Shown piece by piece: positions 40,212 through 54,499 of a DNA stretch of 57,060 nt. Within the stretch, counting starts at the first letter, position 1; every line of letters begins with the position of its first letter. The DNA comes from Sedimenticola thiotaurini (GTDB lineage: Bacteria > Pseudomonadota > Gammaproteobacteria > Chromatiales > Chromatiaceae), in the NCBI GenBank assembly GCA_011051715.1, contig DRKP01000163.1, positions 1 through 57,060 on the forward strand. The letters run 5' to 3'. Under the pieces are notes generated by a model, which saw only the letters and a list, made by a program, of their open reading frames with translations, was not told the origin of the DNA and ran no database searches. The position numbers were made by a program, and so were the translations under genes.

Positions 40212-41321
40212 ATGACCCGGGAGAGATCCGATGTGACGACGCTGCAGGTGGATCTGGGGGAGCGCTCCTATCCGATCTATATCGGTCAGCGGATCCTCGA
40301 CGATGCCGGTCTCTATCGCCGCCACATCCCCGCCGACCAGGTGATGGTGGTCTCCAACGAGACCGTCGCCCCCCTCTATCTGGAGCGCCTCACCACGGCA
40401 TTGGATGGGTTCCGGGTCGCCTCGGTGATTCTTCCGGATGGCGAGGAGTACAAGACGCTGGAGGTGTGGCGGCAGATCTTCGATGCCCTGCTGGCCGAGC
40501 GGTTCGACCGCCAGTGCACGGTGATCGCCCTGGGCGGTGGCGTGGTGGGGGACATGGCCGGTTTCGCCGCCGCCTGCTACCAGCGTGGCGTCCACTTCAT
40601 CCAGGTGCCCACCACCCTGCTGGCCCAGGTGGACTCGTCGGTGGGCGGCAAGACCGGGGTCAACCACCCCGCCGGAAAGAACATGATCGGCGCCTTCTAC
40701 CAGCCGCGCTGCGTCATCATCGACACCACCACCCTCGACACCCTGGACGACCGCCAGCTCTCGGCCGGCCTGGCAGAGGTGATCAAGTACGGCCTGATCG
40801 ACGATCCGGAATTCTTCAGCTGGCTGGAGCACAACATGGAGCGGCTGCTGGCGCGCGACCCCGGGGCCCTGGCTCACGCCATCGAGCGCTCCTGCCGGGA
40901 CAAGGCGGAGGTGGTGGCGGCGGACGAGCGCGAGGGCGGGCGCCGTGCCCTGCTCAACCTGGGCCATACCTTCGGCCATGCCATCGAAACCGGCGTCGGC
41001 TATGGCGAATGGCTGCACGGTGAGGCGGTCGCCGCCGGCATCTGCATGGCCATGGACCTGTCGCGGCGCCTGGGCTGGGTGGACCAGGCGGACCTGGAGC
41101 GGGTGGTGGACCTGATGCGGCGGGCGCGGCTGCCGGTGGCGCCACCGGCGGGGATCGACCGCGACGCCTTTCTCCGGCTGATGGCGGTGGACAAGAAGGT
41201 GCTGGGCGGCCGCATCCGGCTGGTGCTGCCGGATCGCCTGGGCCACTCCCGCATCAGCGACGACTTCGACGCGGAAAAACTGGACCAGACCCTGCGGCAG
41301 TACGGGCGGTCGCCGGGATGA
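40212..41321 (+). CDS. aroB: 3-dehydroquinate synthase
   Basis: 369 residues, normal length, NAD-dependent cyclisation of DAHP. Motifs include [48 protein letters not shown], the metal ligands in LAEVIKYG and [11 protein letters not shown], and a second metal histidine in GEAVAAG. It follows aroK by 24 bases. CTGCAGGAGAG provides a ribosome site. Confidence 0.97.
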   Translation: MTRERSDVTTLQVDLGERSYPIYIGQRILDDAGLYRRHIPADQVMVVSNETVAPLYLERLTTALDGFRVASVILPDGEEYKTLEVWRQIFDALLAERFDRQCTVIALGGGVVGDMAGFAAACYQRGVHFIQVPTTLLAQVDSSVGGKTGVNHPAGKNMIGAFYQPRCVIIDTTTLDTLDDRQLSAGLAEVIKYGLIDDPEFFSWLEHNMERLLARDPGALAHAIERSCRDKAEVVAADEREGGRRALLNLGHTFGHAIETGVGYGEWLHGEAVAAGICMAMDLSRRLGWVDQADLERVVDLMRRARLPVAPPAGIDRDAFLRLMAVDKKVLGGRIRLVLPDRLGHSRISDDFDAEKLDQTLRQYGRSPG

Positions 41322-41337
41322 GACCGGGGGGCGTGTC

Positions 41338-43143
41338 GTGATTCCGGACCAGGAGGACGTCCGCTTCCATGCGACCACCGAGTTCAATCAGCGCCTGGAT
41401 CTGATCCGGCACCTGATCCGCAACAGCGATCGCATACTGCTGGTACGCGGCGACAGCGGCATGGGCAAGAGCACCCTGCTGGCCTGGCTGCAGCGGCTGG
41501 CGGACCAGGAGTGGAGCATCTGCCGGCTCGACGCCACCCCCATGCTGCAGCCGGACAACCTGCTGCACCAGCTGGCCGCGGACTTCGGCATCGATCCCCA
41601 GTCCGGCGACCTGTTCGGTGCCCTGGTCCGGCGCATGGACGATCTGCATCAGGTGGGGCGGCTGCCGCTGATCCTGGTCGACGACGCCCACCTGCTGCCG
41701 GTACCGAGCCTGATCCTGTTGTTCCGGATCCATGAACACCTGGGGCAGGGAGGACTGCCGTTGCGCCTGGTGCTGTTCGCCCTGCCGCAGATCGACGACC
41801 TGCTGAACACCCCGCAGCTGCAGACCATGGAGAGTGGCGCCGTCCAGCGGATCGAACTGGCGCCGATGGACCTGCGCCAGACCGAGCGCTTCGTGCGCCA
41901 GATCCTGCAGGCCGGGGAGGCGGCGGCGAAGATGCCCTCCACCACCCGGCTGGCACGTCTGCATCGCGACAGCGGGGGGCGCCCGGGAGAGGTGGAGCGG
42001 CTGGCACGCCGGTTACTGCACGGGGGCGCCGGTGAGGCAACGGAACCGCCCCGGAAACGGCGCGGGATCCTCGCAGGGCTCTCCTGGCCGGTGCTCGCCG
42101 CTGCCGGCGGCGTGGCGTTCCTGCTGCTGCTCACCCTGGTGTTTCAGGACCGGATCAATGCCTTCCTGCAGGGCGGGAAGGGGGAGCAGGAGGAAGCGCC
42201 GCTGGTCGATGACGGGCGGATCGTGCCGCTGCCGATCCCGCAGCAGGAACCCTTATCCCCGGCCGGGGAGACCGGGTCCGGGGCGCAGACGACAGCGTCC
42301 GCCGGAGAACCCGTCCCGGCGACGGCCACCGAACCGGAACGCCCCCCGGTGGAGGCGCCGCCGGTGCTGGCGCTGCCCGAACTGGAGCCACTCCCGCAAC
42401 GGCCGCCGCCGGCCGCCGCTCCCCCGCAGGCGGAGGAGAAGGGGCCTGCATCCCGACCCGCGGAGGTCGTCGCACCGGCCCGGGGCACTGCGCCCGGGGT
42501 GGCGGTCCCGGCGACCCCGCCGCCGCGGGAGGCACCCGTGCCGGCACAGAAGAAGGCGGCTGTGGCGCAGCCAGCGCCACCATCGCCGCCGGAACCGGCC
42601 CCGGCGGCCGTCGGCGCGGGGACCGGTGCACCGGCCGGGAGCCCGGAGGCGCCGCCCGCCCCGGCCCCGATCGAGGAGTTGTCGACGCAGGGGACGGTCC
42701 GGAAACCGAAGCCGGCCGAGGTCTCGCCGCCACCGCCCCGGGAGGCGGCGCGGGCAGCGGCCCCGGCCCCCGCCCCGGTGGAGGAGCGGGCGCCGAAACC
42801 GGTGCCCCCGGCTCCACCGAAAAAGAGCGCCCCGGCCTCCGGCGGCGTCCACGACGAGGCCTGGCTGCTACAGCGCACGCCGTCCCGCTACGCCCTGCAG
42901 CTGGTGGGGGTGCAGGACGAGGACTCGGCCCGCAGCTTCATCCGCCGCCACCACCTGTCCGGCCCGGTGGCCTATTTCCGCACCACCCGCAACGGCAGGC
43001 CCTGGTACGCCGTGGTCTATGGCGATTTCGCCAGCCGCGCCGACGCGGTGGCCGCCCGCACCCGACTGCCGGGCCGGCTGGCCCGCTCCGGCGCCTGGCC
43101 CCGTACCTTCGCCTCGGTGCAGCAGGCGATCCGCAACCGCTGA
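41338..43143 (+). CDS. DamX-like AAA ATPase with SPOR domain
   Basis: 601 residues in three parts: a cytoplasmic AAA/ExeA-type ATPase (Walker A RGDSGMGKST, Walker B LILVDDAH, residues 1-225), a membrane helix (about 246-264), a long Pro/Ala-rich periplasmic linker (about 285-500) and a C-terminal SPOR domain (YALQLVGVQDEDSARSFIRRH) that binds denuded septal peptidoglycan. DamX proteins act in cell division and sit downstream of aroB in many gammaproteobacteria. It starts with GTG 16 bases after aroB. The linker is unusually long and compositionally simple. Confidence 0.88.
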   Translation: MIPDQEDVRFHATTEFNQRLDLIRHLIRNSDRILLVRGDSGMGKSTLLAWLQRLADQEWSICRLDATPMLQPDNLLHQLAADFGIDPQSGDLFGALVRRMDDLHQVGRLPLILVDDAHLLPVPSLILLFRIHEHLGQGGLPLRLVLFALPQIDDLLNTPQLQTMESGAVQRIELAPMDLRQTERFVRQILQAGEAAAKMPSTTRLARLHRDSGGRPGEVERLARRLLHGGAGEATEPPRKRRGILAGLSWPVLAAAGGVAFLLLLTLVFQDRINAFLQGGKGEQEEAPLVDDGRIVPLPIPQQEPLSPAGETGSGAQTTASAGEPVPATATEPERPPVEAPPVLALPELEPLPQRPPPAAAPPQAEEKGPASRPAEVVAPARGTAPGVAVPATPPPREAPVPAQKKAAVAQPAPPSPPEPAPAAVGAGTGAPAGSPEAPPAPAPIEELSTQGTVRKPKPAEVSPPPPREAARAAAPAPAPVEERAPKPVPPAPPKKSAPASGGVHDEAWLLQRTPSRYALQLVGVQDEDSARSFIRRHHLSGPVAYFRTTRNGRPWYAVVYGDFASRADAVAARTRLPGRLARSGAWPRTFASVQQAIRNR

Positions 43144-43149
43144 CCCCCG

Positions 43150-43212
43150 GTCCCCAGTCCCCAGTCCCCAGGATCTAGGACCTAGGACCTAGGACCTAGG
43201 ATCTAGGACCTC
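43150..43212. repeat. Two adjoining heptamer arrays, GTCCCCA x3 and GGAYCTA x6
   Basis: GTCCCCA is repeated three times (43150-43170) and is followed without a break by six units of GGATCTA or GGACCTA (43171-43212, the last ending in C). All nine units are 7 bp. The patch begins 6 bases after the stop of the DamX-like gene. The first motif equals the CCCCAGT-type heptamer known from cyanobacterial short tandem repeats, which may be convergence. Confidence 0.95.
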
Positions 43213-43267
43213 CAAACTGGCCACCTGCCCAATTCTAAAGTATGCTACGCGGTCCCTTGTCGTTCGA

Positions 43268-43285
43268 AATGCCCCCGGGGGCATT
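43268..43285. promoter_or_regulatory. Perfect 18-bp palindrome in the gltB upstream region
   Basis: AATGCCCCCGGGGGCATT is its own reverse complement. It lies about 160 bases before the gltB ATG and about 25 bases after a possible promoter pair TGGCCA / TATGCT with 17-base spacing (about 43219-43247). It could be a transcriptional operator or, in RNA, a stem in the gltB leader. The rest of 43213-43445 holds no certain gene. Confidence 0.6.
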
Positions 43286-43445
43286 CGGGCGATTGTGAGC
43301 AGGGCCCGGTTTGCCGCGGCAGTCAGCGCAGAACAGGCGGCTTCCGTCACAACATGCGACCGGCGGGCCCTCCATACACATCGAGCAACAGGTCGGGAGG
43401 CTGCCTTCCGGGAGGGCCCCTGACCGCCTGAAAAGAGGTTTTGCG

Positions 43446-48089
<4,644 letters not shown>

Positions 48090-48093
48090 GCAG

Positions 48094-49548
48094 ATGGGCA
48101 AGCCAACAGGTTTCATGGAGTATCCCCGGCAGGACCGGACCTACGCCCCGGCCGCCGACCGCATCACCCACTACGACGAGTTCGTCATCCCCCTGAGCCA
48201 GGAGGACCTGCAGGTCCAGGGCGCCCGCTGTATGGACTGCGGCATCCCCTACTGCCACGACGGCTGCCCGGTGAACAACCTGATCCCGGACTGGAACGAC
48301 ATGGTCTACCGGGGCGAGTGGCAGGAGGCGTGCGACATGCTGCACTCCACCAACAACTTCCCCGAGTTCACCGGCCGCATCTGTCCGGCGCCCTGTGAGG
48401 CCGCCTGCACCCTCAACATCGACGACAACCCGGTGACCATCAAGACCATCGAGTACAGCATCGTCGAGAAGGGCTGGGAGGAGGGCTGGATCCAGCCGCA
48501 GATCGCCCCCCACAAGAGCGGCAAGCGGGTCGCCGTGGTCGGCTCCGGTCCCGCCGGCATGGCCTGCTCCCAGCAGCTGGCCCGGGCCGGCCACCGGGTC
48601 AGCCTGTATGAGAAGCAGAACCGCATCGGTGGCCTGCTGCGCTACGGTATCCCCGATTTCAAGCTGAACAAGAAGGTGATCGACCGGCGCATGGCGCAGA
48701 TGCGTACCGAGGGGGTGGAGTTTCACGCCAACATCCACGTCGGCGTCGACATCCCGGTGCGCAAGCTGGTGGACGAGTTCGATGCGGTGGTGCTGGCCGG
48801 TGGCTCCGAGCAGCCGCGCGATCTGCCGGTCCCGGGCCGGGAGCTGAAGGGCATCCACTTCGCCATGGACTTCCTGCGCAGCAACAGCCACCGGGTGCAG
48901 GGCGACGAGGTGCCGCCGGAGGAGTTCATCTCCGCCGCCGGCAAGCACGTGGTGGTGATCGGCGGCGGCGACACCGGCTCCGACTGCATCGGCACCTCCA
49001 CCCGCCATGGTGCCGCCTCCATTACCCAGCTGGAGATTCTGCCGAAGCCGCCGGAGAAGGAGAACAAGCTCCTGACCTGGCCCTACTGGCCCAACCGGAT
49101 GCGCACCTCCAGTTCCCAGGAGGAGGGGTGCGAGCGCCGCTGGAGCGTCGCCACCAAGGAGTTCCTGGGTGACGACAACGGCCATGTCCGTGCGGTGCGC
49201 TGTGTCGAGGTGGAGTGGACCCGGGACGAACAGGGCCGCTGGCAGATGACCGAGGTGGAGGATTCCGAGTTCGAGCTGAAGGCCGATCTGGTGACCCTGG
49301 CCATGGGCTTCGTGCACCCGGTGCACGAGGGCATGCTGGAGGAGCTGAAGGTGGAGCTGGACGACCGCGGCAACGTCAGGGGCGTCACCGACGGCCCCAA
49401 CGCCTATCGCACCTCCATCGACGGCGTCTTCACCGCCGGCGACATGCGCCGCGGCCAGTCCCTGGTGGTCTGGGCCATCCGCGAGGGGCGCCAGTGTGCC
49501 CGCGCGGTGGACGAGTACCTGATGGGCAGCAGCGAGCTGCCGCGCTGA
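48094..49548 (+). CDS. gltD: Glutamate synthase, small subunit
   Basis: 484 residues. An N-terminal iron-sulfur domain ([14 protein letters not shown], then CPAPCEAAC) gives two [4Fe-4S] sites; the FAD loop is [16 protein letters not shown], the NADPH loop [16 protein letters not shown]. It delivers electrons from NADPH to GltB. Four bases separate it from gltB. The same FAD/NADPH fold occurs in NfnB-type proteins, but position beside gltB settles the assignment. Confidence 0.96.
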   Translation: MGKPTGFMEYPRQDRTYAPAADRITHYDEFVIPLSQEDLQVQGARCMDCGIPYCHDGCPVNNLIPDWNDMVYRGEWQEACDMLHSTNNFPEFTGRICPAPCEAACTLNIDDNPVTIKTIEYSIVEKGWEEGWIQPQIAPHKSGKRVAVVGSGPAGMACSQQLARAGHRVSLYEKQNRIGGLLRYGIPDFKLNKKVIDRRMAQMRTEGVEFHANIHVGVDIPVRKLVDEFDAVVLAGGSEQPRDLPVPGRELKGIHFAMDFLRSNSHRVQGDEVPPEEFISAAGKHVVVIGGGDTGSDCIGTSTRHGAASITQLEILPKPPEKENKLLTWPYWPNRMRTSSSQEEGCERRWSVATKEFLGDDNGHVRAVRCVEVEWTRDEQGRWQMTEVEDSEFELKADLVTLAMGFVHPVHEGMLEELKVELDDRGNVRGVTDGPNAYRTSIDGVFTAGDMRRGQSLVVWAIREGRQCARAVDEYLMGSSELPR

Positions 49549-49613
49549 TCCTTCGCGGCGGGGCGCCGCTCCTGCAACACGAAACGATGAACCGGCATCG
49601 ACCAGGACTGGCT

Positions 49614-50684
49614 ATGAGCAAACCCGAACTGAAAAACGACCGCTTCCTGCGCGCCCTGCTGCGGGAGCCGGTGGACATGACGCCGGTCTGGATGATGCGC
49701 CAGGCGGGACGCTACCTGCCGGAATACCGGGCCACGCGGGCGAAGGCCGGCAGCTTCATGGACCTGTGCAGGAATCCCGATCTGGCCTGCGAGGTGACGA
49801 TCCAGCCGCTGGAGCGGTTTCCACTGGACGCGGCGATCCTCTTCTCCGACATCCTCACCATCCCCGATGCCATGGGCCTGGGCCTCTACTTCACCGAGGG
49901 CGAGGGCCCGCGCTTCGAGCACCCGGTGCAGGACGAGGCGGCGGTGGCCGCCCTCGGTGTGCCCGACCCGGAGGGGGAGCTGGGTTACGTGATGGATGCG
50001 GTGCGCACCATCCGCCGGGAGCTGGACGGCCGGGTGCCCCTGATCGGCTTCTCCGGCAGTCCCTGGACCCTGGCCACCTACATGGTCGAAGGGGGCGGCA
50101 CCAAGAACTTCGCCCGGGTGAAGGGGATGATGTTCGATCGCCCTGATCTGATGCACCGGCTGCTCGCCACCACCGCCGAAGCGGTGACCGCCTATCTCAA
50201 TGGCCAGATCGCCGCCGGCGCCCAGGCGGTGATGATCTTCGACACCTGGGGCGGGGTGCTGTCACCGGCCGACTATGCCGAGTTCTCCCTCGCCTACATG
50301 ACCCGCATCGTCGACGGACTCACCCGCGAGCACGAGGGAAGCCGGGTGCCGGTGATTCTGTTCACCAAGGGCGGCGGCCAGTGGCTGCAGCGCATGGCCG
50401 ACAGCGGCTGCGACGCCCTCGGCGTGGACTGGACCACGGACCTGGGCCGGGCCCGCGTCCTGGTGGAGGACCGGGTCGCCCTGCAGGGCAACATCGATCC
50501 CTGCATCCTCTACGCCTCGCCGGAGCGGATCCGCGAGGGAGTGGCCGAGGTGCTGGCCAGCTACGGCAAGGGCCCGGGCCACGTCTTCAATCTCGGCCAC
50601 GGCATCCACCCGGACGTCGATCCGGACCACGCCGCCGCCCTGGTCGAGGCGGTGCACGAACTGAGCCCCGTGTATCATTCGTGA
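49614..50684 (+). CDS. hemE: Uroporphyrinogen decarboxylase
   Basis: 356 residues, normal length. [16 protein letters not shown] near the start holds the conserved arginines; ILFSDILT contains the catalytic aspartate; [18 protein letters not shown] and [10 protein letters not shown] follow. It converts uroporphyrinogen III to coproporphyrinogen III in haem synthesis. I chose the ATG at 49614; an upstream in-frame extension has no family match. It lies 65 bases after gltD. Confidence 0.97.
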   Translation: MSKPELKNDRFLRALLREPVDMTPVWMMRQAGRYLPEYRATRAKAGSFMDLCRNPDLACEVTIQPLERFPLDAAILFSDILTIPDAMGLGLYFTEGEGPRFEHPVQDEAAVAALGVPDPEGELGYVMDAVRTIRRELDGRVPLIGFSGSPWTLATYMVEGGGTKNFARVKGMMFDRPDLMHRLLATTAEAVTAYLNGQIAAGAQAVMIFDTWGGVLSPADYAEFSLAYMTRIVDGLTREHEGSRVPVILFTKGGGQWLQRMADSGCDALGVDWTTDLGRARVLVEDRVALQGNIDPCILYASPERIREGVAEVLASYGKGPGHVFNLGHGIHPDVDPDHAAALVEAVHELSPVYHS

Positions 50685-50813
50685 CTGGTGACAGGGGCAC
50701 TCCGTCGTCGTTTGGGACGATTGGCCTCGCAGAGGCGCGAAGGACGCGAAGAGCGCAGGGGAAGTAAGGAATCCTCGCGTTCTTCGCGAGAAAACGACCC
50801 GGCCTGAAACCGG
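50685..50813. other. Intergenic DNA with degenerate GCGAAG repeats, between hemE and slyX
   Basis: Repeats of the kind GGCGCGAAGGACGCGAAG at about 50731-50757 and a partial complement (CGCGTTCTTCGCGAG at 50777-50791) can pair into a loose stem. GACCCGG...CCGGTC near 50798-50815 forms a second short stem by the convergent slyX stop. No gene seen. Confidence 0.5.
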
Positions 50814-51020
50814 TCAATAATGGGGGGGCGGTGGCTCGCTGCCCCCCTCCACCTCCGACGGCTGCAGCGCCCGCAGTTGCTGCCGCAACTCCTCCACCTC
50901 CTGCTGCAGCCCGTCGATCGCCCGCTGTTGCCGCGCGATCACGTCCGACAGTTCCTGGATGGCCCCGTCCTGGAACGCGATCCGGGTCTGCAGCTCGATG
51001 ATGCCGTCGTCGTCGCTCAT
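50814..51020 (-). CDS. slyX: SlyX family protein
   Basis: 68 residues, mostly one coiled coil (LQTRIAFQDGAIQELSDVI to LRQQL), ending in PPPPHY, the usual SlyX tail. Role is unknown. Its ATG overlaps the TGA of the upstream transporter gene (51017-51020), so the two are probably co-translated. Confidence 0.9.
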   Translation of the reverse strand: MSDDDGIIELQTRIAFQDGAIQELSDVIARQQRAIDGLQQEVEELRQQLRALQPSEVEGGSEPPPPHY

Positions 51021-51886
51021 CCGCGGGGTGAGAGCAGGGCCCGGGCCGGGGCCGTGTTGAGGGCGATCACCACCGCAGCGCTGACGTTCATCACCAGGGC
51101 GTAGATGATGCTGGGGATCACCATGGTGGTGTTGGCCAGCAGGGTGGCGGCGACGAAAATGCCCATGGCCGCATTCTGCAGTCCGCACTCGAGGGTGATG
51201 GCGATCCCCTGCCGGTGGTCCAGCTGCAGCAGCCGGGCACCGACAAAGGCGACCACCATGGTGGACACGTTGAGGGCGATCACCGCCGGCCCGACATGGA
51301 TGAAGTTGGCGCTGATGCTGCCCCACTGGCCCATGAAGGTCGCCAGCACGATGAGCACGAACAGGAATACCGCCAGTCTCCTGGCCCGCGGTTCCAGCGC
51401 GACCGCCCGTTCCGGCCAGCGGTGGCGGATCAGCATCCCCAGCAACAGTGGCAGGGTGGAGATGACGAATACCCCGATCACCATCTTTCCCACCGGCAGG
51501 GGCACGATCTCGGTGGCGCCGGTGAACCAGGTGAGGCCCAGGTTGACGATGAACGGCACGCTGATCACCCCGGCCAGGCTGGTGACCGCGGTGAGGGAGA
51601 CCGAAAGCGCGGTGTCACCATTGGCGACATGGGTGAGCAGATTGGAGGTGATGCCGCCGGGGACGGCGGAGAGGATGATCAGCCCCATGGCGATCTCCGG
51701 TTCCAGCGGCAGCGCGGCCACCAGCCCGAAGGCGATCAGCGGCAGCAGAAGCATCTGGCTGACCAGGCCGAAGGTCATCGCCACCGGGTGGCGGATCACC
51801 CGCCGGAAGTCGTCCGTGACCAGGGCCAGGCCCATAGCGAACATGATGAAGGCGAGTCCCATGGGAAGGAGGATCTTGGTGATCAT
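51017..51886 (-). CDS. BASS-family sodium-dependent transporter
   Basis: 289 residues with nine or ten hydrophobic helices. PGGITSNLLTHVANGDTALSVSLTA is the conserved sodium/substrate crossover segment and LECGLQNAAMG the second one, as in bile-acid:sodium symporter homologues such as YocS/PanS. Bacterial members carry organic anions (pantoate, pyruvate, others); the substrate is not deducible. Start ATG at 51886 begins the first helix directly. Confidence 0.88.
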   Translation of the reverse strand: MITKILLPMGLAFIMFAMGLALVTDDFRRVIRHPVAMTFGLVSQMLLLPLIAFGLVAALPLEPEIAMGLIILSAVPGGITSNLLTHVANGDTALSVSLTAVTSLAGVISVPFIVNLGLTWFTGATEIVPLPVGKMVIGVFVISTLPLLLGMLIRHRWPERAVALEPRARRLAVFLFVLIVLATFMGQWGSISANFIHVGPAVIALNVSTMVVAFVGARLLQLDHRQGIAITLECGLQNAAMGIFVAATLLANTTMVIPSIIYALVMNVSAAVVIALNTAPARALLSPRG

Positions 51887-52048
51887 GGAGCGACTTCCGG
51901 TGCGGCTGGAGAACGGCTGTCGATTCTACCCCAAAATGACCCGTCACAAGGAGCATCGTCGGACGGATCCGGCGTTGGAGCGGCGCCCCAGCGCGAACCA
52001 ACGGGGCGACCGCCGGATCCCTGGGGGAGTTTCCCGCCAGGCCTCTCC

Positions 52049-52077
52049 CGTCATTCCGGCGCAGGCCGGAATCCAGG
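52049..52077. repeat. Dispersed palindromic repeat, GTCATTCCGG type
   Basis: The unit reads CGTCATTCCGGCGCAGG and continues as CCGGAATCCAGG, with a CCGG-centred dyad. Related copies are at 56933-56962 (opposite strand) and, shortened, at 18564-18580. It sits in the 277-base gap (51887-52163) between the BASS gene and zapE, where no gene is seen. Such sequences are common intergenic repeats in proteobacteria. Confidence 0.75.
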
Positions 52078-52163
52078 GGATTCGACCACAGGGATAGCGG
52101 CCTTTGCAGGAAGGTGGCCATTTGGATCTCCCTTCGCGCCGGTGCCCCCGCCGCCAAGGGCCG

Positions 52164-53282
52164 TCAGCCCCGGTGCCGGCTATGCAGGTAGGCGGTGGTC
52201 TGCATCTCCCGCAGCCGGCTGGCGGCACGCTGGAAATCGAATGCCAGGCGCTCGCCCTGGTACAGCGACTCCGGCGGCTCGGCGGCGCTGATCAGCAGCT
52301 TCACCCCGCGGTCGTAGAACTCGTCCAGCAGGTAGAGGAAGCGCCGGGTGGCGTCGTCCAGGGCCGGTCCCAGGGGCGGGATGTCGGAGATGATCACGGT
52401 ATGGAAGCAGCGGGCCAGCTCCAGATAGTCGGCCTGGCTGCGGGGTGGTCCGCACAGGGCCATGAAGTCGAACCAGACGAGGTCGTCCGCCTCCCGCACC
52501 ACCGGGATGTCGCGCTGCATCACCCGCACCGTGCCGCCGCGCCGGCCGGTCTCCGGCGCCAGCCGCTCGAACTCCTGTTCCAGCCGGGCGGTCACCTCCG
52601 GCCCCAGGGGGGTATGGTAGACCCGGGACCGTTCCAGGCTGCGCAGCCGGTAGTCGGTCCCACCGCCCAGCTCCAGCACCCGGGTGTGGCGTTTCAGCAA
52701 TTCGATCGCAGGCAGGAAACTGGCGCGCTGGATACCGTCCCGGTAGAGCTCTCCCGGCGCCGTGTTGGCGGTGGTGACCAGGGTGACGCCCTGCTGGAAC
52801 AGGGCCTCCAGCAGCCGCCCCAGGATCATGGCATCGGCGATATCGGTGACGATGAACTCGTCCAGGCAGAGCACACGGCCGTTGCGGGCGAGGTGGGATG
52901 CCACCTGCCGCAGCGGATCGCGCTGGCGATCCAGGCCGGCCAGCTGCCGGTGGATCTCACCCATGAAGCGGTGAAAGTGGAGCCGCTGCCGCAACCCCGG
53001 GGGCAGCAGGTTGTAGAACAGGTCCACGAGGCGGGTCTTGCCGCGGCCGACGCCGCCCCAGAGGTAGAGGCCCCGCTCCGCCGGCGGGGATGGGGTGCGA
53101 CCGGCCAGGCGCCGCAGCAGGCCGGGGCGGGGGAGGGGGCGCAGCAGCCGCCGGTGGAGTTCGTCCAGGGCCTCCACCACGACCAGTTGGGCGGCGTCGG
53201 CCTGCAGCGTGCCGTCGGCCAGAAGGGCCCGGTAGTGCTGCAGCGGGCCGGTACCGCCAGCGGCTTCCGGCGTGCCACTCAA
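52164..53282 (-). CDS. zapE: Cell-division ATPase ZapE
   Basis: 372 residues of the AFG1/ZapE AAA+ family: Walker A GGVGRGKTRLVD, Walker B LCLDEFIVTDIADAM, sensor TTANTAPGELY and the C-terminal arginine-rich end. ZapE binds FtsZ and modulates ring dynamics in E. coli. It overlaps the start of the arsR-type gene by 4 bases and is the last gene of the minus-strand kinase-regulator set. Confidence 0.93.
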   Translation of the reverse strand: MSGTPEAAGGTGPLQHYRALLADGTLQADAAQLVVVEALDELHRRLLRPLPRPGLLRRLAGRTPSPPAERGLYLWGGVGRGKTRLVDLFYNLLPPGLRQRLHFHRFMGEIHRQLAGLDRQRDPLRQVASHLARNGRVLCLDEFIVTDIADAMILGRLLEALFQQGVTLVTTANTAPGELYRDGIQRASFLPAIELLKRHTRVLELGGGTDYRLRSLERSRVYHTPLGPEVTARLEQEFERLAPETGRRGGTVRVMQRDIPVVREADDLVWFDFMALCGPPRSQADYLELARCFHTVIISDIPPLGPALDDATRRFLYLLDEFYDRGVKLLISAAEPPESLYQGERLAFDFQRAASRLREMQTTAYLHSRHRG

Positions 53283-53614
53283 CGCGGTGGGTAGCGGTCG
53301 TCCAGGTTGGCCGGGCAGAGCACCGTGCGCATGGTGCCGATCAGGGTCAGCAGCTGGTTGTTGCGGATGCGGTAGTAGATCCGGTTGGCCTCCTTGCGCG
53401 ACACCACGATGTTCTTGTTGCGCAGCTGCTCCAGGTGCTGGGAGATATTGCTCTGGGAGGTTCCGGTGCGCTCGACGATCTCGCCCACCGACAGCTCCGA
53501 GTCGCCCAGGGAACAGAGGATCTTCCAGCGCAGGGGGTGGGCCATGGCCTTGAGGGCGTTGGCGGTGAGGGTGGTATCCTCGTCGGGAACCGGCGGTTCG
53601 GTCTGTTCTGTCAT
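53279..53614 (-). CDS. ArsR-family regulator, candidate persulfide sensor
   Basis: 111 residues of winged-helix ArsR/SmtB fold: LKAMAHPLRWKILCSL, recognition helix TSQSNISQHLEQLRNKNIV and wing RKEANRIYYRI. The only two cysteines are Cys34 and Cys100, 66 residues apart. SqrR (Cys41/Cys107) and BigR (Cys42/Cys108) use two cysteines with the same spacing in the same helices to sense sulfane sulfur. Metal-binding ELCVCDL-type motifs of ArsR are absent. A persulfide sensing role is therefore plausible. AAGGAG precedes the start; it lies 3 bases after the response-regulator gene. Confidence 0.85.
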   Translation of the reverse strand: MTEQTEPPVPDEDTTLTANALKAMAHPLRWKILCSLGDSELSVGEIVERTGTSQSNISQHLEQLRNKNIVVSRKEANRIYYRIRNNQLLTLIGTMRTVLCPANLDDRYPPR

Positions 53615-53617
53615 CGT

Positions 53618-54499
53618 CTACTCCTTGGCCGCGGCGGCTCGGGCAGGTGCCTGGTCCAGGTCGTCCGGCTGGCGGACATACCCGGTCATGTCCTTGGCGA
53701 TGCAGATGATGTCCGTAATCTGTCCGTGCTGGTCCTTCACGGCCGTGCGTGAAAACAGGATCGGGACCCGGCGACCGTCATGGGCGATGAAGCGTGCCTC
53801 GATCTTGTCCAGGGCACCGGTGCGGATCAGAGCCTCCAGCCAGGTGCCCATGAAGGCACCGGCCTGCTCGTCTTCCCCCTCCTCGAACACATCGCCGATG
53901 GCGAGATCCATCAGCGCCTCCTCTGTGTAACCCAGCATGCGGCAGGCCGCCGGGTTGGCCTGGGTGATCCGACCCTCCGGCGTCAGCACCAGCAGGGCCT
54001 CTCCCATGTGATTTATTATATTCTCCAGGTGCTTCTTGGCGCTGGCCAGCTCGGCGGTCCGTTCCGCCACCTTCTGCTCCAGCAGCCGGTTCATCTCCCG
54101 CTCTTTCTCGATCAGGCGGAAGTAGGTGCTGATCTTGTTGATCAGCAGGTTGTCGTCGATCGGCTTCAGCAGGTAGTCCACCGCGCCCACCTCGTAACCC
54201 TTTTGCTGGAACTCCCCGGTCTTGAAGGCGGCGGTCAGGAAGATGATCGGGATGTCGCGGGTGCGACGCCGGATCTTCAGCATCTGGGCGGTCTGGAAGC
54301 CGTCCATCTCCGGCATCTGGATATCCAGGATGATCAGGTCGATGCCGCTCTCGCCGAGGGCGATGTCCAGCGCCTGCTGGCCGGAGGTCGCCTCCAGCAC
54401 CTCCACGTCCATGTGCTGCCGGATCAGGGTGCGCAGGGTGAACAGGTTGTGTTCGTGATCGTCGACGATCAGCAGTTTGAAGCCGGCGTAGCGATTCAT
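53618..54499 (-). CDS. Response regulator with PAS output domain
   Basis: 293 residues: REC domain (about 8-125, phospho-acceptor aspartate in LIILDIQMPEMDG, Lys in LLKPID), a coiled coil of about 30 residues, and a PAS domain (about 155-275, VLTPEGRITQANPAACRMLGYTEEAL) with a PAC end (RTAVKDQHGQITDIICIAKDMT). It has no DNA-binding, GGDEF, EAL or kinase domain, so it probably relays by protein contact. It starts within the stop of the hybrid kinase gene (4-base overlap). Confidence 0.88.
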   Translation of the reverse strand: MNRYAGFKLLIVDDHEHNLFTLRTLIRQHMDVEVLEATSGQQALDIALGESGIDLIILDIQMPEMDGFQTAQMLKIRRRTRDIPIIFLTAAFKTGEFQQKGYEVGAVDYLLKPIDDNLLINKISTYFRLIEKEREMNRLLEQKVAERTAELASAKKHLENIINHMGEALLVLTPEGRITQANPAACRMLGYTEEALMDLAIGDVFEEGEDEQAGAFMGTWLEALIRTGALDKIEARFIAHDGRRVPILFSRTAVKDQHGQITDIICIAKDMTGYVRQPDDLDQAPARAAAAKE

